Positions 5,724 to 6,567 of a stretch of 6,567 nucleotides of DNA are shown piece after piece. The stretch's first letter is position 1; every line of letters starts with the position of its first letter. This DNA comes from Candidatus Nitrosopumilus sp. (GTDB lineage: Archaea > Thermoproteota > Nitrososphaeria > Nitrososphaerales > Nitrosopumilaceae). The translations under genes were made by a program, and so were the position numbers. The DNA lies in contig JAOTUX010000061.1 of NCBI GenBank assembly GCA_029863665.1, forward strand, positions 1-6,567. The letters are read 5' to 3'. Below the pieces are notes generated by a model. That model was not told the DNA's origin. It did no database searches and was given only the letters and a program-made list of their open reading frames with translations.

Positions 5724-6106
5724 TGATCAGTCTTTCCACCTTTAATTTTAGCAATTGATGATACGACTTGATCTACAATGTGTTGTGCATCACCAGCATC
5801 CAAAATTGCTGCAGCGGCAGAAGTAATGTCAATGCCTAATGATTTGCCTAACTCTTGTTTACTAGGAACAAAGGCAAATGCTGCACTTTGTTCTTCACAT
5901 AGAATTGGAAGATGAGCAACTACCTCTGGAGGTTCAACATCTTCGGCTATAACAATTAGTTTACTAGTGCCACGTTCAATTGCCTTGGTAGCCTCGTTAG
6001 TTCCTTTCTTGACTTTACCACTGGTAGATGCTACTCTAACAGCCTCCAAGATTGGATTTACAAGATCTTCTGGCGTCTCAAATTTAACATAATATGCTTT
6101 TCCCAT
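5720..6106 (-). CDS. rpl7ae: Ribosomal protein L7Ae, k-turn binding protein
   Basis: L7Ae binds kink-turn RNA in 23S rRNA, in box C/D and H/ACA guide RNPs and in archaeal RNase P. Its 128 aa are the usual length. The RNA-binding signature KKGTNEATKAIERG (about 33-46) is intact, followed by LIVIAEDVEPPEVVAHLPILCEEQ and the loop AFVPSKQELGKSLG. The C-terminal helix ends IAKIKGGKTDQ. The ATG at 6106 is supported by GGGTGA ending 6 nt upstream. It is the first gene of the minus-strand operon, with a TATA box about 55 nt before the start. The leader can fold into a small stem flanked by GA pairs that includes the ribosome site, hinting at self-regulation; this is discussed as a finding and is not proven. 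Confidence 0.97.
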   Translation of the reverse strand: MGKAYYVKFETPEDLVNPILEAVRVASTSGKVKKGTNEATKAIERGTSKLIVIAEDVEPPEVVAHLPILCEEQSAAFAFVPSKQELGKSLGIDITSAAAAILDAGDAQHIVDQVVSSIAKIKGGKTDQ

Positions 6107-6112
6107 ACTTCG

Positions 6113-6118
6113 TCACCC
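6113..6118 (-). promoter_or_regulatory. Shine-Dalgarno of L7Ae within a possible hairpin
   Basis: GGGTGA on the minus strand ends 6 nt before the L7Ae ATG. Its GGGT can pair with ACCC (6125-6122) around a CTA loop, and its final GA faces the GA of TGA at 6128-6126. The ribosome site may therefore be hidden when the leader folds or binds protein. Confidence 0.6.
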
Positions 6119-6157
6119 TAGGGGTTCATTCTCCATTCTCTCAATCCATACGTTTGG

Positions 6158-6165
6158 TATTAAAA
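6158..6165 (-). promoter_or_regulatory. TATA box of the L7Ae-S28e-L24e-ndk-infB operon
   Basis: TTTTAATA, read on the minus strand, lies 52-59 nt before the L7Ae ATG. Initiation about 26 nt downstream would fall near 6135, giving a leader of about 30 nt with room for the Shine-Dalgarno at 6118-6113. The agreement of box, leader length and ribosome site makes this the best-supported promoter in the window. Confidence 0.55.
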
Positions 6166-6348
6166 GTGTTATCTGGGAATGATGAAACTTGATTTTTGTA
6201 ATATATTCATACGTCAAAACATTAAATTTCTTTAAACTTTCAATTTCTGGGAGTTGTAATAACAAATTACAGATATGGATTTAATTTTCATATGATTAAA
6301 AATTAATTCTCAATATTGGACAAATTTCCCATTGAAATACGGCTAATT

Positions 6349-6369
6349 TTAGATTATTTTACAATCTAA
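6349..6369. repeat. Perfect 7-bp inverted repeat
   Basis: TTAGATT (6349-6355) and AATCTAA (6363-6369) are exact inverted copies around a 7-nt loop, ATTTTAC. No T-run follows on either strand, so it is a poor terminator. It lies 37 nt beyond the stop of the short minus-strand frame at 6406. Its role is unknown and chance is possible in AT-rich DNA. Confidence 0.35.
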
Positions 6370-6405
6370 GTTTAGTTAGATACTATGCCAAACAGAAGAC
6401 AGTGA

Positions 6406-6546
6406 TCAGATATGTTTTTGATGAAATCTTTTCTCTTGGAACCTGAAAAAAATCCAGCCATTAACTTCTAACTCAAATTCATTTAGAGGGTTGTCTGGAA
6501 AATACATTGTTTTAAAATTCAAATCATTACTTGCTATGACAATGAT
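6406..6546 (-). other. Short reading frame, possible remnant of a gene end
   Basis: On the minus strand a frame is open from 6546 to a TGA at 6408-6406. It contains an ATG at 6507 that would give 33 aa beginning MYFPDNPLNEFELEVNGW. The upstream codons (IIVIASNDLNFKT) also read like protein, but a TAG at 6549-6547 interrupts the frame 18 nt from the window edge. This could be a real tiny ORF, the decayed end of a gene starting to the right, or chance. I recognise no family, and no ribosome site or clear promoter was found for the ATG. Confidence 0.2.
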
Positions 6547-6567
6547 CTAGATTATTTGTTTTATAAC

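Larger units (their letters stand above)
6166..6567. other. About 400 bases without a convincing gene
   Basis: Both strands are AT-rich and full of stops. I find no tRNA, no complete box C/D RNA and no ORF longer than about 46 codons. The part nearest 6166 is upstream promoter DNA of the L7Ae operon. Further out lie a 7-bp inverted repeat (6349-6369) and a short minus-strand reading frame (6406-6546). Any gene feeding this stretch would start beyond the right edge. Confidence 0.6.

Noticed and set aside
3108..6106. The idea that the five-gene minus-strand cluster is an unusual system
   Set aside because: L7Ae, S28e, L24e, NDK and aIF5B in this order is a known archaeal housekeeping arrangement, with all key residues intact.
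6179..6185. ATGATGA resembling a box C motif of a C/D guide RNA
   Set aside because: No CTGA box D follows within about 100 nt, so the RNA cannot be completed.
6418..6446. TTGATGA followed 18 nt later by CTGA, resembling boxes C and D'
   Set aside because: The first base departs from the RTGATGA consensus, and no matching C' and D boxes follow at the usual spacing.

Overview
The window looks like ordinary, low-GC archaeal chromosome. It most likely comes from a Thaumarchaeota/Nitrososphaerota ammonia-oxidiser lineage such as Nitrosopumilus or Nitrosarchaeum. Three things point there: a classic archaeal ribosomal/translation cluster (L7Ae, S28e, L24e, NDK, aIF5B); a surface protein with a CFI-box type C-terminal domain (CLIATATYGS), a pattern I associate with thaumarchaeal secreted proteins; and A/T-rich promoters with Shine-Dalgarno motifs of the GGTGA type only on some genes. 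The genus is inference.

Layout. Positions 5-980 (minus) hold an exported PQQ-type sugar dehydrogenase that appears broken by a frameshift near 500 and an in-frame TAG at 5-7, right at the window edge. A 76-bp divergent spacer follows. Four plus-strand genes run from 1057 to 3111: a 64-aa zinc-finger-like protein, a 377-aa exported and membrane-anchored CFI-box protein, a 48-aa zinc-ribbon miniprotein (2511-2657), and a thioredoxin with a charged N-terminal helix. The thioredoxin meets the minus-strand translation operon tail to tail; one CTAG supplies both stop codons.

The operon (6106 down to 3108) is tightly packed: L7Ae and S28e overlap by 4 nt, and the later gaps are 10, 2 and 6 nt. Its promoter is a TTTTAATA box about 55 nt before the L7Ae start, leaving a short leader with a strong SD motif. 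L7Ae, S28e and L24e build the ribosome (L7Ae also serves box C/D RNPs and RNase P). NDK supplies GTP, and aIF5B is the GTPase of ribosomal subunit joining.

The last ~400 bases (6166-6567) hold no convincing gene. They contain AT-rich sequence, a 7-bp inverted repeat and a short possibly decayed reading frame on the minus strand.

I see no mobile element, CRISPR array, tRNA or rRNA, and no clearly new system. The best leads are the damaged dehydrogenase, a k-turn-like fold that includes the L7Ae Shine-Dalgarno, and the two small cysteine-rich proteins.
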